A stretch of DNA of 64,000 bases from Ricinus communis (taxonomy: Eukaryota; Streptophyta; Magnoliopsida; Malpighiales; Euphorbiaceae). The translations under genes were made by a program, and so were the position numbers. The notes beneath the pieces are model-generated. The model was not told where the DNA came from and ran no database searches. It was given only the letters and a program-made list of their open reading frames with translations. Where the stretch lies: contig NC_063257.1 in the NCBI RefSeq assembly GCF_019578655.1, positions 9,114,001 through 9,178,000 of the forward strand, written 5' to 3'. This document shows positions 1-12,300 of the stretch, in pieces (the stretch's first letter is position 1; every line of letters begins with the position of its first letter).

Positions 1-656
1 AGGAAGAAGCCACTCCGGCTATTCTACTTCGACACCAATATCCAAACCTCCAAAATCCCTTACTGGTTTAAACAAGGTGGAATTACTACGGTAATGCCCC
101 CGAGACTCTTATTCCGAAGTCTTACCCCTGTTCAACCTATTCAAAGCAAATTACAAACCAAATTCCATGGAAAAGCGTTTTCCCCGCCTTCTCCTTTTCC
201 CCGTTCAAATTTCTTTTTACCCTGGGTATGTGTATGGTACTTCCACTTCAACTGCTTCCGGATGGTGAGATTACACTTATCCGTCGATTCAAAGTAAAAT
301 GGTGGGATAAATTCAACCACCAAGACAAATCGTCCCTAAAAGCCGTTAAAAACTTCTTGACCAAACATAGCTTCGCCTCCTCCTAAAGAACAAACAACGT
401 TCTTGGCATGTAAGTCTTTTCTCCTTCCAAAGCTTACGCACTTCAAACCAAGAAGATTTCCTACAACTTATAAAACAGTTTGTCCGAGATGTTTCTTCTA
501 AAGGCAAATCCAAAGCCTCATCATCATCCTCTTCCAGTTATACTGCATTCGATTTGGATGATCCAAATGGGAGACGATTGTTATGGGATACTCAAAATCT
601 CATAAATATTATCTCCTTCTCTAAAAGCCCATGGGTTAAAAACCAGAAATGGTAGC
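1..656 (+). pseudogene. Decayed 3' end of a caulimovirid-like polyprotein
   Basis: One frame stays open from about 79 to the TAA at 383-385 and contains a KWWDKF-type block near its end, which I associate with the C-terminal part of caulimovirid and related plant retroelement polyproteins. After that stop the coding signal resumes in other frames: FLACKS around 397-414, then an acidic, Ser-rich tail with DLDDPNGRRLLWD (about 553-591) ending at the TAG at 654-656. The reading therefore breaks by at least one stop and one or more frameshifts. The window starts inside the ORF, so protease, reverse transcriptase and RNase H are not visible. The next 1 kb is a promoter/leader and then the start of a movement-protein ORF, which is the order expected of a circular or tandem pararetroviral genome. 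Family assignment is inference; no other part of the polymerase is present to check it. Confidence 0.55.
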
Positions 657-696
657 CCAAGGTTATTTGTGTTGGGCCAAAAAGCCCACACTAAAG

Positions 697-790
697 CCCA
701 CAAAAAGAAAAGAAAAAGAAAAGAAAAAGAAAAAGAAAAAGAAAAAGAAAAAGAAAAATAAAAGAAAAGACAAAAGAAAAAACAAAAGTC
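697..790 (+). repeat. Purine tract (AAAAAG)n
   Basis: Almost pure A/G stretch made of AAAAG and AAAAAG units, just downstream of the decayed polyprotein end and upstream of the TATA element. It reads as poly-Lys in one frame, but that is compositional. It may derive from a polypurine tract used for plus-strand priming; this is inference from position. Confidence 0.6.
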
Positions 791-839
791 AAAAAAGCAA
801 AAGATTCTTTCAAAGCATGGCCGACAACTTTCTCAAAAG

Positions 840-1010
840 GCGGTTGGCATTATCAAAAGACTCCAAAGCATGTGAAGAATCTCCACAAGACTCCAAAGAC
901 AAGTGGAATCATTTCTACTCCACTAAGCAAAGCATCCAAAGCCCGTGACAAGTATCCAAAGCTCCAAGACTTCTATATATAGAGGAGTCCTCCTTCTTCA
1001 TCCCTCAGAA
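840..1010 (+). promoter_or_regulatory. Pararetroviral-type promoter with TATA box
   Basis: A clear TATA element (CTATATATAG, 973-982) follows a block with repeated CTCCAAAG/TCCAAAG motifs and precedes a CT-rich probable start region near 1000-1010. It sits between the polyprotein end and the leader, as the single promoter of caulimovirid genomes does. Probable transcription start is about 25-35 bases after the TATA. Promoter activity today is unknown. Confidence 0.55.
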
Positions 1011-1728
1011 TTTAGAACTTAGAACTTAGAAGAGAGAAAGAAAGAAAGCTCTTCCTGAGTCTAATTCTCACAGAAGAGATTAGAGTAAAAGAGAGTGAGT
1101 AAGAGAGAGAGAATCTTGTAACTCCTCCTGTAAGTCTATATTTTCTTCTGTTTCAAAGTCTTACAAAGTTGTATGTTTATTTAAAGCTTTCAAAGTTGTT
1201 TATATGTCCATGTTCAAAGTCTGTTATTATTAATAAAGCAATTCAAAGTTTATCTTCTTTATTTATCTTCTTCTTTTTTCCCCATCATCAAGCGTATGCT
1301 CTGTGCTTGCCTCGTAAGAGGATCCTGCACATCAGAAACTTGTTGATTGTTTCTGTTCAAATTTATTTTCAGATCTATAAGTTTATAGGCTGGAAAACAG
1401 ATTCTGCAAGAGCATTTAAAGCTCCTACAGGCTGCTTAAAGCGTGAATCTGGTTACAACGCCACGAACTTAGATCTAAATCTTCACTGCTTATTATTTCC
1501 TTCTATTTCCTAGATCTTGTTATTAATTTGTTATCAGAGCCAATTGGGTTCCGGGATTAGAAGCATATCTACATTATAAAGATTTTACATTCATTTTAGA
1601 CTGCATCAGGTTTCCTATAGGCAAGTTCTGTTCATTTTATGCGCAGTAGTAAGACCCGACGGACAAGGCAGTAAAGCTGAGAGCTGTGGTCCAGGCTTGT
1701 CTAGAAAGTTATTTTGGTTTAGGTTAAA
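1011..1728 (+). other. Pararetroviral leader with poly(A) signal
   Basis: Non-coding leader between the probable transcription start and the movement-protein ORF. It holds an AATAAA at 1232-1237, a position that would suit terminal redundancy of a pararetroviral transcript (inference). It also holds repeated CAAAGT/CAAAGC words between about 1150 and 1255 and the primer-binding site at 1531-1542. The listed small ORF at 1169-1513 has no recognisable domain and I do not call it a gene. Confidence 0.5.
1531..1542 (+). other. Primer-binding site complementary to initiator tRNA-Met
   Basis: TTATCAGAGCCA matches the plant initiator-Met-tRNA primer-binding site (TGGTATCAGAGCCA) except at the 5' end, where TT replaces TGG/G. 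This primer is used by Caulimoviridae and many Ty1/copia elements. A 26-base block beginning CAATTGGGTT overlaps its last two bases (1541-1566) and is found again at 4012-4037, where the element ends. Confidence 0.65.
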
Positions 1729-4140
1729 ATGAATTTAGAACCTTTCTTCTGTAGATCTTCTTCTTTCTCAAATTCTTCTGCCTCTGAATCATCGAGGTAC
1801 AAAGGTCTAGTAAATAGTGAAGAAATCACTATTGAAGATTTTTCAAAGCATATTGACGATTGGGAAATACCCAAAGTCCAAAAGAAACAAATTTATGAGT
1901 TTTCAAAGTTCCCTCTCTTCAAGACTGATTTTACAATCAAAACTGAAGAAAGAGATATCCAAATTTCAAAACCTTTTGAAGAGATTTATCTCTTAAATCC
2001 AAAGACCCTCCAAAAGCATATGGAAAAGGATTATAAGTATATCCACATAGGTCTAGTCCAGGTAGGTATTAAGCCCCTTACCAGAGAAGGTCTAGATACT
2101 TCCATATTAGCCGTCCTTAGGGATGCTAGGTTTACAAATTTCTATGATTTCCTGTTAGGTACTGTTGAGTCGAGCCTCAATAAAGGACCTATTTCCTTCA
2201 ATTGTTTTCCAAATATCACGATTTCTTTAAACGATAAAAATGTTTTAAAGAGCATCGTTCTTCAAATCAAAACTCACAATTACAAAATGCTTGAAGGATC
2301 TATTCCGATAGCATTAATTTTTAAAATTCATTACAAAGCCATGATTTCTACCTTTGGTTCCAAACACAAGCTACACTCACCAAAAGGAGAAACCCTGTTC
2401 CTTCAAACAGATCTATCCAAATCAAATACAACCATTCCAAAGACCATTCAATGGAAAGACATTACACTTCCAGAAGAATGGATCCTTGAAGGTGCAACCC
2501 AACCTACTTCTCCAAAGCAAACACAACCAAACACAGACCTCAAACACATAGCCCAATATCCAGATGGAAAGGTAAAGATCACATTCAACAGAAAGTCAAC
2601 TTCCTCTAGATTTTCTGATGATGGTTCTTCAACCTCGACCATAGATATTGGAAGGGTATCCAAAATTCCTTCTGTTATCTATGCCCCTTACAAAGAACCA
2701 ATTCCATCCCAAACACAACCCAGATTTTCAACATCTGATATTCCAAAAACACTCCAGAATGTTGATTACCAAAGCAACATCCCCAGACCAGTCTACACTG
2801 ATCCAAAGAATGATGACGAAGATATAGAGATAACCTCTACCCCATCTTCACCATCACCATCAGCCATTACCCAAAACCTTGAAGCAGAGATCAACATGAT
2901 TTCAAAAGAGTTCGAAATTGATAAAAAACTCTTGCATGAAGATTTCTATTCAAAGAAAAACCATCTTAAGAAACTTTGGTTTTTTAAGAACTTTTTAAAA
3001 GAAAAACATAGTATTCAGGATAGATACTATCAATTTTGTATTCAAAACAAAGCCCAAATCAAATTTTTTGATTGGTTTCAAATATATTGCAAAGAGCATG
3101 GTCACTCATATCCTTTTAAAGAAAAGAGTATTAGTCCTGTCACAGTAAGGAACAAAGCCCCTGAGTGGAAGGTAGGAGAAAACCTAACTGTCCAGTCTGA
3201 ACATCCTCCCTTTAGGAAGATAACCATTCCTTATAGAGAGAGTGAGATAGAGGCAACGCCTTACAAACTGGTAAGCGAAGACCTTGAAAAGAATGTCAAG
3301 AATATTGTTCAACAGAACAATTATTCGAACACCTGTCTAAACACTATAGGAAAGCAACTGGTTAGAATAGAAAACCAGATTCAAAAGCCCCCTGTAGTGG
3401 TGACATCTCCAATCCCCAGTACTGGTCAACCAAAAGAGTCGAACCAGTCAGAGAAGCTTAAAAACCCAGTTTTTAAGCCATATCAGCTTACAAAGCCGAG
3501 CCAAGACCATTTCCAAAAGCAAACTGAGTTTGCCAAAGCAGTCAGAGAACAGCTGAGTAGATTAGCAACCTCTGAGTCGTTCAAAAATCTAGTACTAGAT
3601 ACTCCTCAAAGCAGTAGGAATATCAGTGCAATAGGACAAGCCCAAAGCGATGAGTCAAGTGATTCACAGCTTGAAAGCCCCATTCCAAAACCCTTCAATA
3701 TCAACAGATTGGGAATCCAAGCCCCTAGATTGACCTGGAATACTCCTAGGAGTACTGCTCTAGATCTAGGAATTGAGAATAGGAACAACATCCTAACCCA
3801 GTCTAGATTCAATGCCTCCTCCGTCTATGAATGGAATATAGATGGAATGTCTGAATACAACATCCTTGGTCTCTTACAACAGATGACCATGGCAGCCAAT
3901 GCCTACAAAACCCAAAGTGGTACCTCCGATAGAGCCATTGCTGAGCTCCTGATAGCTGGATTTTCTGGCCAGTTAAAAGGATGGTGGGATTATCATCTCA
4001 CTCAAGCACAGCAATTGGGTTCCGGGATTAGAAGCATGACAAATCAAACCACTCATTTGATTAAAAAAGAAATTATTGGATTATTAATTAGCAGGACTCC
4101 AATAAAGTCAAATACGACTCATGCCACAACGGTGGCATGA
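1729..4140 (+). CDS. Endogenous pararetrovirus movement protein/capsid-start ORF, truncated
   Basis: Open 803-codon ORF. The N-terminal third (about residues 45-210) has the pattern of the 30K-type viral movement protein family (pfam MP) found in Caulimoviridae. The middle is Pro/Ser/Gln-rich with a charged, probably helical stretch near residues 390-470. The end (about 690-765) carries a GFSGQLKGWWD block that I associate with the start of the capsid/Gag region of these elements. Normally zinc knuckle, protease, reverse transcriptase and RNase H follow; here the viral sequence stops near 4037 and about 34 unrelated codons lead to the stop. The join coincides with a 26-base repeat of the sequence at the primer-binding site. 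It cannot be a complete replicating element. A petuvirus/florendovirus-like origin is inference; an MP-bearing Ty3-like element is the alternative. Confidence 0.65.
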   Translation: MNLEPFFCRSSSFSNSSASESSRYKGLVNSEEITIEDFSKHIDDWEIPKVQKKQIYEFSKFPLFKTDFTIKTEERDIQISKPFEEIYLLNPKTLQKHMEKDYKYIHIGLVQVGIKPLTREGLDTSILAVLRDARFTNFYDFLLGTVESSLNKGPISFNCFPNITISLNDKNVLKSIVLQIKTHNYKMLEGSIPIALIFKIHYKAMISTFGSKHKLHSPKGETLFLQTDLSKSNTTIPKTIQWKDITLPEEWILEGATQPTSPKQTQPNTDLKHIAQYPDGKVKITFNRKSTSSRFSDDGSSTSTIDIGRVSKIPSVIYAPYKEPIPSQTQPRFSTSDIPKTLQNVDYQSNIPRPVYTDPKNDDEDIEITSTPSSPSPSAITQNLEAEINMISKEFEIDKKLLHEDFYSKKNHLKKLWFFKNFLKEKHSIQDRYYQFCIQNKAQIKFFDWFQIYCKEHGHSYPFKEKSISPVTVRNKAPEWKVGENLTVQSEHPPFRKITIPYRESEIEATPYKLVSEDLEKNVKNIVQQNNYSNTCLNTIGKQLVRIENQIQKPPVVVTSPIPSTGQPKESNQSEKLKNPVFKPYQLTKPSQDHFQKQTEFAKAVREQLSRLATSESFKNLVLDTPQSSRNISAIGQAQSDESSDSQLESPIPKPFNINRLGIQAPRLTWNTPRSTALDLGIENRNNILTQSRFNASSVYEWNIDGMSEYNILGLLQQMTMAANAYKTQSGTSDRAIAELLIAGFSGQLKGWWDYHLTQAQQLGSGIRSMTNQTTHLIKKEIIGLLISRTPIKSNTTHATTVA

Positions 4141-4839
4141 AAAGTATAAATAAATAGGTCATGAAGATTCCTTCACAAAGGTTCGTTCATACAAAGGGAG
4201 AGCCGGGGTCCTAAAAGCAGCCCGATTGACATAATTGAAAAACAATGGATGAATACATATTTGTTTTATTTTGAGGGAAAAAGGAGGCTAAATTAGTCTA
4301 ACCGATTTAGACCGCAAGCTGATTTATCATCAAATTTAATCCATCTAAACCGTAAATTGGTCTAGCATCAAACCTAACCGATCTAGACCAACAATAATAT
4401 CGAATTGAAATTTACATTCCAATTTCAATTCCTGTAAGTGTCCATGCTTTTATTTGTTAGTTTTTTTTCTTTTGAAAGGCTGCATACATTTTGATTATTG
4501 CAGAATGCAAACGTTTCTTGAATGAGAGGAGATCTTTTTTTCAGATGAATTAAAAGAAAAAAATGAGAGGAGATCAATAAAAGAGAAACTTTGAAAACTC
4601 AGAAGGTTTAGCCCAAACCCAAACTATTTGGGTCAATCAAGGCAGGTAAAGCTGGGTCTCATCTTTCGTTGTCAGCCCAATACCATAGCAGAAACAGAGA
4701 ATTTGGATAAATCCAAACAATTGGCATAAACTTGAAAGCTGAAGACTAAACAGGTCTGTGTACGGAAAAAATCTAAACACCAAAATTAGGAACAGAAGAA
4801 GCTAGCTCATGAGGTGCAAACTGAACAGGATAACCAAAG
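4038..4839. other. Intergenic: element junction, AACCG-rich repeat, promoter of next gene
   Basis: After the viral break there is a short piece of unknown origin. At about 4290-4400 there is a block with repeated CTAACCGAT/CTAAACCG words, similar in composition to other repeats in this window. The part from about 4600 is the likely promoter and 5' UTR of the S1-domain gene; I see no clear TATA box. Confidence 0.4.
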
Positions 4840-7800
4840 ATGCAAACCCTTTTTCAGCCCTGTAAGTCTTTATCTTTCCAAAACATTTCATTACCACTTA
4901 ATACTAACAATTTCATTGTCTCATGCAACTCTTCTGTCCACGCCAAATGCTTTCATTCCTCAAGTTTTCAATTGTTTTCTAGTATTGGGTTACTCAAAAG
5001 TCTGTCTTTTTCCAAAAATTCTCCACTTTGGAGAAGTACCCAGATCTCTTTTTGCTCTCAAAATGATACCTTTGATAATTTATCAAGTACTCAAGTGCCT
5101 GAGGAGCAGGAAGAAGATAGAATTCGAGAGAATGAAGAGCTTGAATTGTTAAATAAGCCTTCTCCTGTAGTTATAAATAATGGGTTAAGTATAGAAGTTG
5201 ATAAAGAATCTGAAACAATTGATAAAGATGAGGCTTTAGCCCCTTTTTTGAAGTTCTTTGAGCCTAGAGATTCATTAGAAGAAATAAAGGAAGAGGGTAA
5301 GGAATTGGGTGTTATAGAGGGGAATAGTAATGGGAATAATGAAGATAAAGAAGCTAAGAAGGTTAATGTGGACTACTATGAGCCAAAACCTGGTGATTTC
5401 GTTGTAGGTGTTGTGGTTTCAGGTAATGAGAGTAAGCTAGACGTAAATGTTGGGGCAGACTTGTTAGGCACAATGTTGACAAAGGAGGTGCTGCCTTTGT
5501 ATGACAAAGAGATGGAATATTTGTTGTGTGATATGGAGAAGGATGCTGAGCGATTTATGGTTAGAGGGAAGATCGGAATTGTTAAAGATGAGGCCGCTAT
5601 GAGTGGAGGACCAGGGCTAGGAAGGCCGGTTGTGGAGACTGGAACCATACTGTTTGCGGAAGTTCTTGGAAGGACATTAAGTGGCCGGCCATTGCTTTCG
5701 ACTAGACGTTTATTTCGGCGGATAGCTTGGCATCGAGTGAGGCAGGTTCTTTTCTCACTTTTTTTTTTTCTCTGCATTTTGTGTATTTGTTAATTTTTGA
5801 GCGCAATTCTGAGCTGTATATCAGTTTCTTATTTTTTTTTCTTTTTAGTTTTTTCTTTTTCTTAAATGGGAATATGCTGTAATTCGTGCTGTATGCTATG
5901 CATACATGTCCTTGCAGCATTTTAGCCGTCAGCAATCAGTTTTTTCATAATTGGCCATGAATATCACAAATTTTGTTGACGTGTTATTGTGTTTTAGTCA
6001 GATAAAAGAACTGAATGAACCTATTGAGGTTAGAATTACAGAGTGGAACACTGGGGGTTTGCTTACGAGAATTGAGGTTTGTATCTTTTATGTGATTGTT
6101 CTGTGTTACATGCATCGTTCAACGGTGACATTCTAGAGCTGAATTTTGCAGGGATTGCGGGCTTTTCTCCCAAAGGCTGAGTTAATGAACAGGGTGAAGA
6201 ATTTCAAGGAGTTGAAAGAAAATGTAAAATGAAATTGTTTTAAGTTTCTTATTTTAAGCTCTAGTAAATAAATATATATATATATAGATATATATTTTTT
6301 TGTAGTGTGGTTACTATTTAATAGTTGTTGCCATCTTGCATTTATTGGAGAAACTCAGATTTAGGATCATCAACCCATATTGATTGCCTGCCTCCATTCT
6401 GTTCTTGCTGCTTACCTGGATTGTTTTAAAATTTTTGAATTCAAAATGTTTTGCTGCGAGACTTGCATTGATCATATGATTTGAAACTCGGTGTATAAAG
6501 AATAATTTATAGTATGGAGAAGCTTCAAAATAGTGGATCATTGCAGTTGGTCGAGAAGTGCCCAATTCAACTTCAATTAGTTTGCATATATGTGCTACTT
6601 GGATGGTGCTTCTGAGATTTCCTTATTAGAATGGAAGGAAGTTTTTTGAAGTCTAGTGTATGCTTTTTATTAGTTGAGGAGCTTAGGCAAGAAAACTATT
6701 TAATACTAGGAAATGGTGTGACATGCTGGCTGTAGCCAAAAAGAAAGAATCGAAAATGCTGCAATTTTATATGCTTCTTTTGGATTTCTCACTGCTGCTG
6801 TTGCTGCTGCTTCTTCTTCTTCTTCCCTTGTTCCACAGTTTACCTATTTCTTAATGGTGTAGGTGAGTCGTCGAATAAATGTACTGATTACTCGAATAAA
6901 TGAGGATAACAATGAGCTAATACTGAGTGAAAGGGAAGCTTGGGTGAGTTCCACATGACACTCTCTTTTACGTTTTCCCTTGTTGTTTGGGCTATCCTTT
7001 TAATTTCAGTATGCTTTTTGTTTTTTAATTCTTTTATTGGTAGAAAATGGTCATTAACTGTATATAATTTCAGGAAATGTTAAACCTTCGGGAGGGAACG
7101 CTTCTTGAAGGAACTGTTAGGAAAATATTTCCATATGGAGCCCAAGTAAGGATTGGTGAAACCAACCGAAGGTGAGTATCCAATGCACTTCTGATTGCAA
7201 TTTTGTCTCATTCTATGTATTGTTTATATAATTATATTGCTTTAAGATTTTGCCATTTTCATTTCTGTTACCAGAAGGGATGGGAACTTGTACACATATG
7301 AGGTGTTTTTCGAATTCTTTGTAAAATGGTTTGTAGAACATGAATGCTAGAAGCGGATGATCTTGATGTAGGAGACATGATAAATATGATATAAATGTTA
7401 CAAGGGTTGGGTGGATCTCTCCTAATTTTTTTCCTTTTTAATTTGTTGTTGCATGCATTTACTTTTCCTTCAAGTTATGATTTTGGAGGAATGGAGAAGA
7501 GAAACAACTTAAAAACTGAGAAAAATGTAGTATAAACAGCATGATAGGATGATATTATTTCTACCATTTACACTCAGAACAAAGTCTGTAGAGGCTGATC
7601 CAGATGTTGGTTGACCTTTTTGGGCAACTGGCAACTTATTCTTGTTTATATGCACTTTTTAAGGATCTCTTCTATCTTCTGGTTTTCTTGTAAAACAGTT
7701 AAGGGGCACTTCTAAAAAATGTCTATAAGCTTTAGATGGTCTCATAAACTTCGTTTGATCCTTGCTTTATATCAATGCAAATATAAGATATGAGATTTAA

Positions 7801-9387
7801 TGATAGCTGGCTATATACTTTTCTGATCTTCTTTCTGTTGGAGATTGTCTGCAAATATACGTGTTAAAAGATACTAGAACTTGTTTCTTATTATATGTAA
7901 AGAAGTATCCTAAACTTTATTAATACATGTCAGTGGGCTGCTGCATATCTCAAACATCACACGGAGCCGAGTTACTGCCGTCAGTGACTTGCTTAAAGTT
8001 GATGAGAGGGTCAAAGTTCTCGTTGTGAAATCAATGTTTCCTGATAAAATTTCGCTCAGGTAATAAAAGACTGAATTTCTGGTGTTTATATTTTAAGCTC
8101 ATCCTGCGCTTTTCTTGTGCCTCAAATGTCATCAATATCCAATATTAGTGATTACTAATTTAAAGAAGTGAATCTCTAGAGAGATCAAACATGTACACGA
8201 CTCTATCTGTTCGATTCTATATTTGCATAGTGTATAGATAATAAAAGGCTAGTACGAAAACACGTGATTAATTGTAGATAAATTGTATGATACTGTAGAA
8301 ATGAAATGGTCTTCTATAGCTTGTCTAATGTCTCAGAAAACTGGATTACTCATTTGTCACAATAACAAAATTTATTTGAACCATCTCAGAAGACAATATT
8401 TGTAGTTAATAATTTATTGAAACTTGGCTATGTTCATTTGATTTATGTAGTGTTTACTTGTGGACTGAAAAGTATCTAAAAAGTTTCTATGACCGACAAA
8501 TATTTTTTATTTTTATTTTTTACACTTAACTGGTAACTATGTGTTTCAATTGTTCTAGTGATGTTTCCTATTTGGTGAGGATGGCAAGTTTCCCAACCGA
8601 AAGTAGTTGTTTTCTATATTTTGTATTGCTGGTACCCATAGTGAATGGGCTTGTCAGAACACGATGGTCTGTTCTGCTAGTATATTGTTTGGATTCCTTT
8701 CCAAGACAGTGGTCAAGGTTGAATTTTGATTTTGGGCCACTTACTGAACCACCTCGTGGATTGGCTGTGTACTTTTTGTCTTTCTGTTCACATACACTGC
8801 TGGGACTATTTGACTTAAAACATGCATGTCTGCAGCACAAAGAAAAGGAAGTGCATGAAATACATTTAGCTTCCTTTGGTAGGAAAGTTTTAGAGAACTC
8901 GGATGGACTCTGACTGATGAAAATCCTCTGAATTGTACTTTTTTCTTTGCATAACTTGCATTAAAAATGAAATGGCTCATGTTGTCATTTGTCACTTGTG
9001 ACCTGTAACATTTTCTAGTGCCAAATAGGTACCTAGAGACCGCTAGTAATGAATTTTATTTGTGTGACATTCAGTGTTGCTGACCTTGAGAGTGAGCCAG
9101 GCCTCTTCGTATCAAATAAAGAGGTACAGTTGTTTTCTGGTTTATCTGCCTATTCCATTTGTTGGGTCTGATTGAGATTTAAAAACATGTTCTGTTGACA
9201 AAATCTCATATTCATTGCACAGAAAGTGTTTGCTGAGGCAGAAGAAATGGCAAAGAAGTATAGACAAAAGCTACCTGCTGTATTAGCCACTCGTAAGTCA
9301 GCAACCCCTCTAAGCAGCACCTTAACTTTTGACGACGAAGCAACTATGTATGCAAATTGGAAGTGGTTCAAATTTGAAAGGGATTAA
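4840..9387 (+). CDS. PDE338: Plastid S1-domain RNA-binding protein (RLSB/PDE338 type)
   Basis: Eight exons: 4840-5745, 6002-6076, 6152-6223, 6863-6943, 7074-7171, 7934-8059, 9075-9123, 9223-9387, all GT-AG, giving 523 residues. The N-terminus (about 1-80) is Ser/Phe-rich and poor in acidic residues, as in a chloroplast transit peptide; an acidic region follows. S1-type RNA-binding modules start near PGDFVVGVVVSG (about residue 183), around the GLRAFLPKAEL exon, and at REGTLLEGTV, followed by GLLHISNI. The proteins I know with this arrangement are RLSB/PDE338 (Arabidopsis At1g71720), which bind rbcL mRNA in plastids and are needed for Rubisco large-subunit expression and pigmentation. The start at 4840 opens the transit peptide; the other ATG at 4814 is in another frame. 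The extended reading past 5745 is intron. No truncation or missing segment is visible. Confidence 0.85.
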
Positions 9388-12300
9388 TGAAGCTTACTGA
9401 TCTAACATTACGCTATCCCATTAACTAATTTGGAGGGCGGAGAAGTCAAGCCTCATTCGTCACTCCTCCAGTCACTCTAAACCCAAAATGGGCACTGGTG
9501 GGGAAAAAAAAGGAAGGAGCCTTTTATCAGGCAAGAGTAAGAGTTCTCAATGTGCAACAGGAATGAAATTTATAGGGCTTTTTTTTTTTTTGTGCACTGC
9601 TATTTCCATTATTTAGAGAAGCGACAACAGCATATGATGATTGATAATCATAGCCTCAGCCTGGACGTGAGCTCTGTCCAGTTGTACAAATACAACGTGT
9701 ATTAAGCATCAAATTCTTTTCACACTGATAAATTCTAATTCTTTTACAAGCAATTGTGAGATTCATGTTTCTGGCGACTCCTTTTCCTTGTGGTTACTTT
9801 CAAGTGAGAATCAAACTTGGGGAACTATTCTACCTTTTCTCCTCCCTTTCTATCAGGAATGGAGGAAAAATCTAAAGTTTTATGTTTTTTATAGCATGAA
9901 ATTATAGGTCCTATACACCAGCATCTAGCCTGACCTCTTTTTGTCTTCTTCATGTTATCTTTTGCCACTAGAAAATGTAACTTTTTTTGGTTATAAGAAT
10001 TGTATGTGATCCAAGTGAAGAAGTTGACAAAGCCTAACAGAAGGGTTGGGGGCTCTATGAATTTTAAAGAAACTGTAGCCAAGAAAGATACTTTAAAGTC
10101 CATTTAAATAATCACCCCCCCCAAAAAAGAAGTCCACCCAAATGGTAGAAAAAAATCATTACTCCATTAGCAGCCCCAGCCCATAAAGTTTGTTTGGTAG
10201 TGCAGGAGCTGAGTGCATTTCAAAGATGTATAATTTTCCATCCCATTAGAGGTGAAAATTCATTCTGAATTGAATTCATGTAATATAAAGGGATATCCAG
10301 AAACTACCCTGTAAACTATAGATAATGCTTGTCTTCAAACCCAAAATAATCTAATAAATAAATGATAAAAATAAATAAAAATTGCATGTCTCCTAATGGA
10401 GAGCTGCATATATATCCATGTTCACAGGCTTCATATGTTAACTTATATATGCCCATGCATGTCATAATAGATGTCTTTATTTTCTTCTTATTTTTGGTAT
10501 ATATATATATATAATTAATTAATTTAGAATGTCATATAAAATTTTTATAGATGACAAATCACTATCAAGAGTTTTAACGTATCTGCATAACTAAAATTGA
10601 TACATTTTAACATTTATACGCGTTTTGACTTATATTTTTCTACTTCACCCTTGTATTTATATAATATAATAAATTAATCATCTGCCAACCCTACCTAAGC
10701 TATTTTGTCACTGCAACTGACTTTGCTCTTATGCTTTTTCAGACAGTGACAAAAACTTGACAAACAAACAAAAAAAGAAAACATCTTATGACAAAGTTAA
10801 CTCAGCTGTATCAAGTAACCACTCAACCTTAAAGAATTTTAATCTATGAATGAGAATTAATATAATAAAACTCTAATATCTTTAACATATAAATTAAATT
10901 ACAAATATTTATAGGACTATAGAAAAAGGTAGCAGCTCTATTTAAATGAAGCGGCGCATTAGGGTGTAGTTTGGACCCGTTTTATGTAATAATCTATATT
11001 TAACATTATTATTATTATTTAAATACTTTATATATAAATTGTGTAGTACTATGACATTTTTCATTGGATTCTTTAGGTTCAGGACGTGACCGTATATTAT
11101 ACATCTTTTCATCACTATCCAAGTATTTATGAATTTTTCGGTGGATTATGCATAAATATTTAGAGCATCAATGCATGAATTAATGATTCGTCAATCTTAA
11201 GAAGTTATTATGTATATAAATATATTCTAAATGTTTGTGCAAATTGAAACATATTCTTTTCTTTTTTGGTGGAAAGAGATGTGAGTTTAAATTCTTTTTT
11301 TTTAAATTATAAATAACAAATTTAAAATTTTAGTTGCGAATTTGAAATATATAATTATCATGAGCTAACAAATACAATTTTAGAATTTTAATTCTTGGTA
11401 GTTATTAGTACTATCAAAATAGTTATTTTTATTTAGACCGTATATACCTACTCATTAAAAGCAAACCAAAATTCAGAATCCGATATAAAATTATAACATT
11501 AGCTAATAACGTCTGTTGTGTCTTGACAGCTAAATTAATTTGAAAACAATTTGATTTTGATCCAAAATGAAGTGTATAATAGATTATTGGGAAAAATATA
11601 TGGTCTAAAAAATATAAAAAATATACAGTCGATTCTCTTATAATTATTATACTTAGTGGATTAAAATAAAGTTAATTTATTAAATATTAAATATAAGAGA
11701 GTATGTGTATTTCGAAAATGAATTTGAGTTAATTTACATTTTATCATAACTTATATGGTTAAATTGGTGGGTTCAAACAAATTATTAATTGTTGTTGGGT
11801 GGTGGAAGTGTTGGAAATCATATAAGCAAAGGGTTAATGTAGTGAAAATGAGCCATCGGAAATCAGGGTTTTAATGGGTATACGAGTCCAATTATTAACT
11901 CTTTTTGACTTGATGGAAACGAAGCATAAGTCCAGTAACTAGGGTTTTTCCCCATTTCATGTCTTGCTTGTTTCAAACATTTATTTAGCCACCAACCAAA
12001 TCTTTTTTTTTTTTCCTTTCTTTTTATTCTATTAGTGATAATTTTATTTTTTACCATAAAAAGTTTATTAAACTGAAAATCAAGAAAAATATCCCTACAC
12101 AATTGAGATAGTTATTAATTTTATGATTTTTTAAAAGGGTTCTAGAATTAAAGATTTATTCTATTTTCATTTACAGTAAAATCTCTCTATAGTCATATAT
12201 TTGAAACCAAATAATATTTATGATTATGAATAGGTTATAAATTAATGAATGTTTGAGTACTAAATTTTTTTTTTTTGAATTTAATATCTAATTCTGTTAG

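Noticed and set aside
1169..1513. 114-codon ORF in the pararetroviral leader
   Set aside because: It overlaps the poly(A) signal, has no recognisable domain, and leaders of this virus family normally carry short non-conserved ORFs.
8539..8913. 124-codon plus-strand ORF in the S1-domain gene
   Set aside because: It lies in the intron between exons 6 and 7 (8060-9074), shows no motif and has no splice context.
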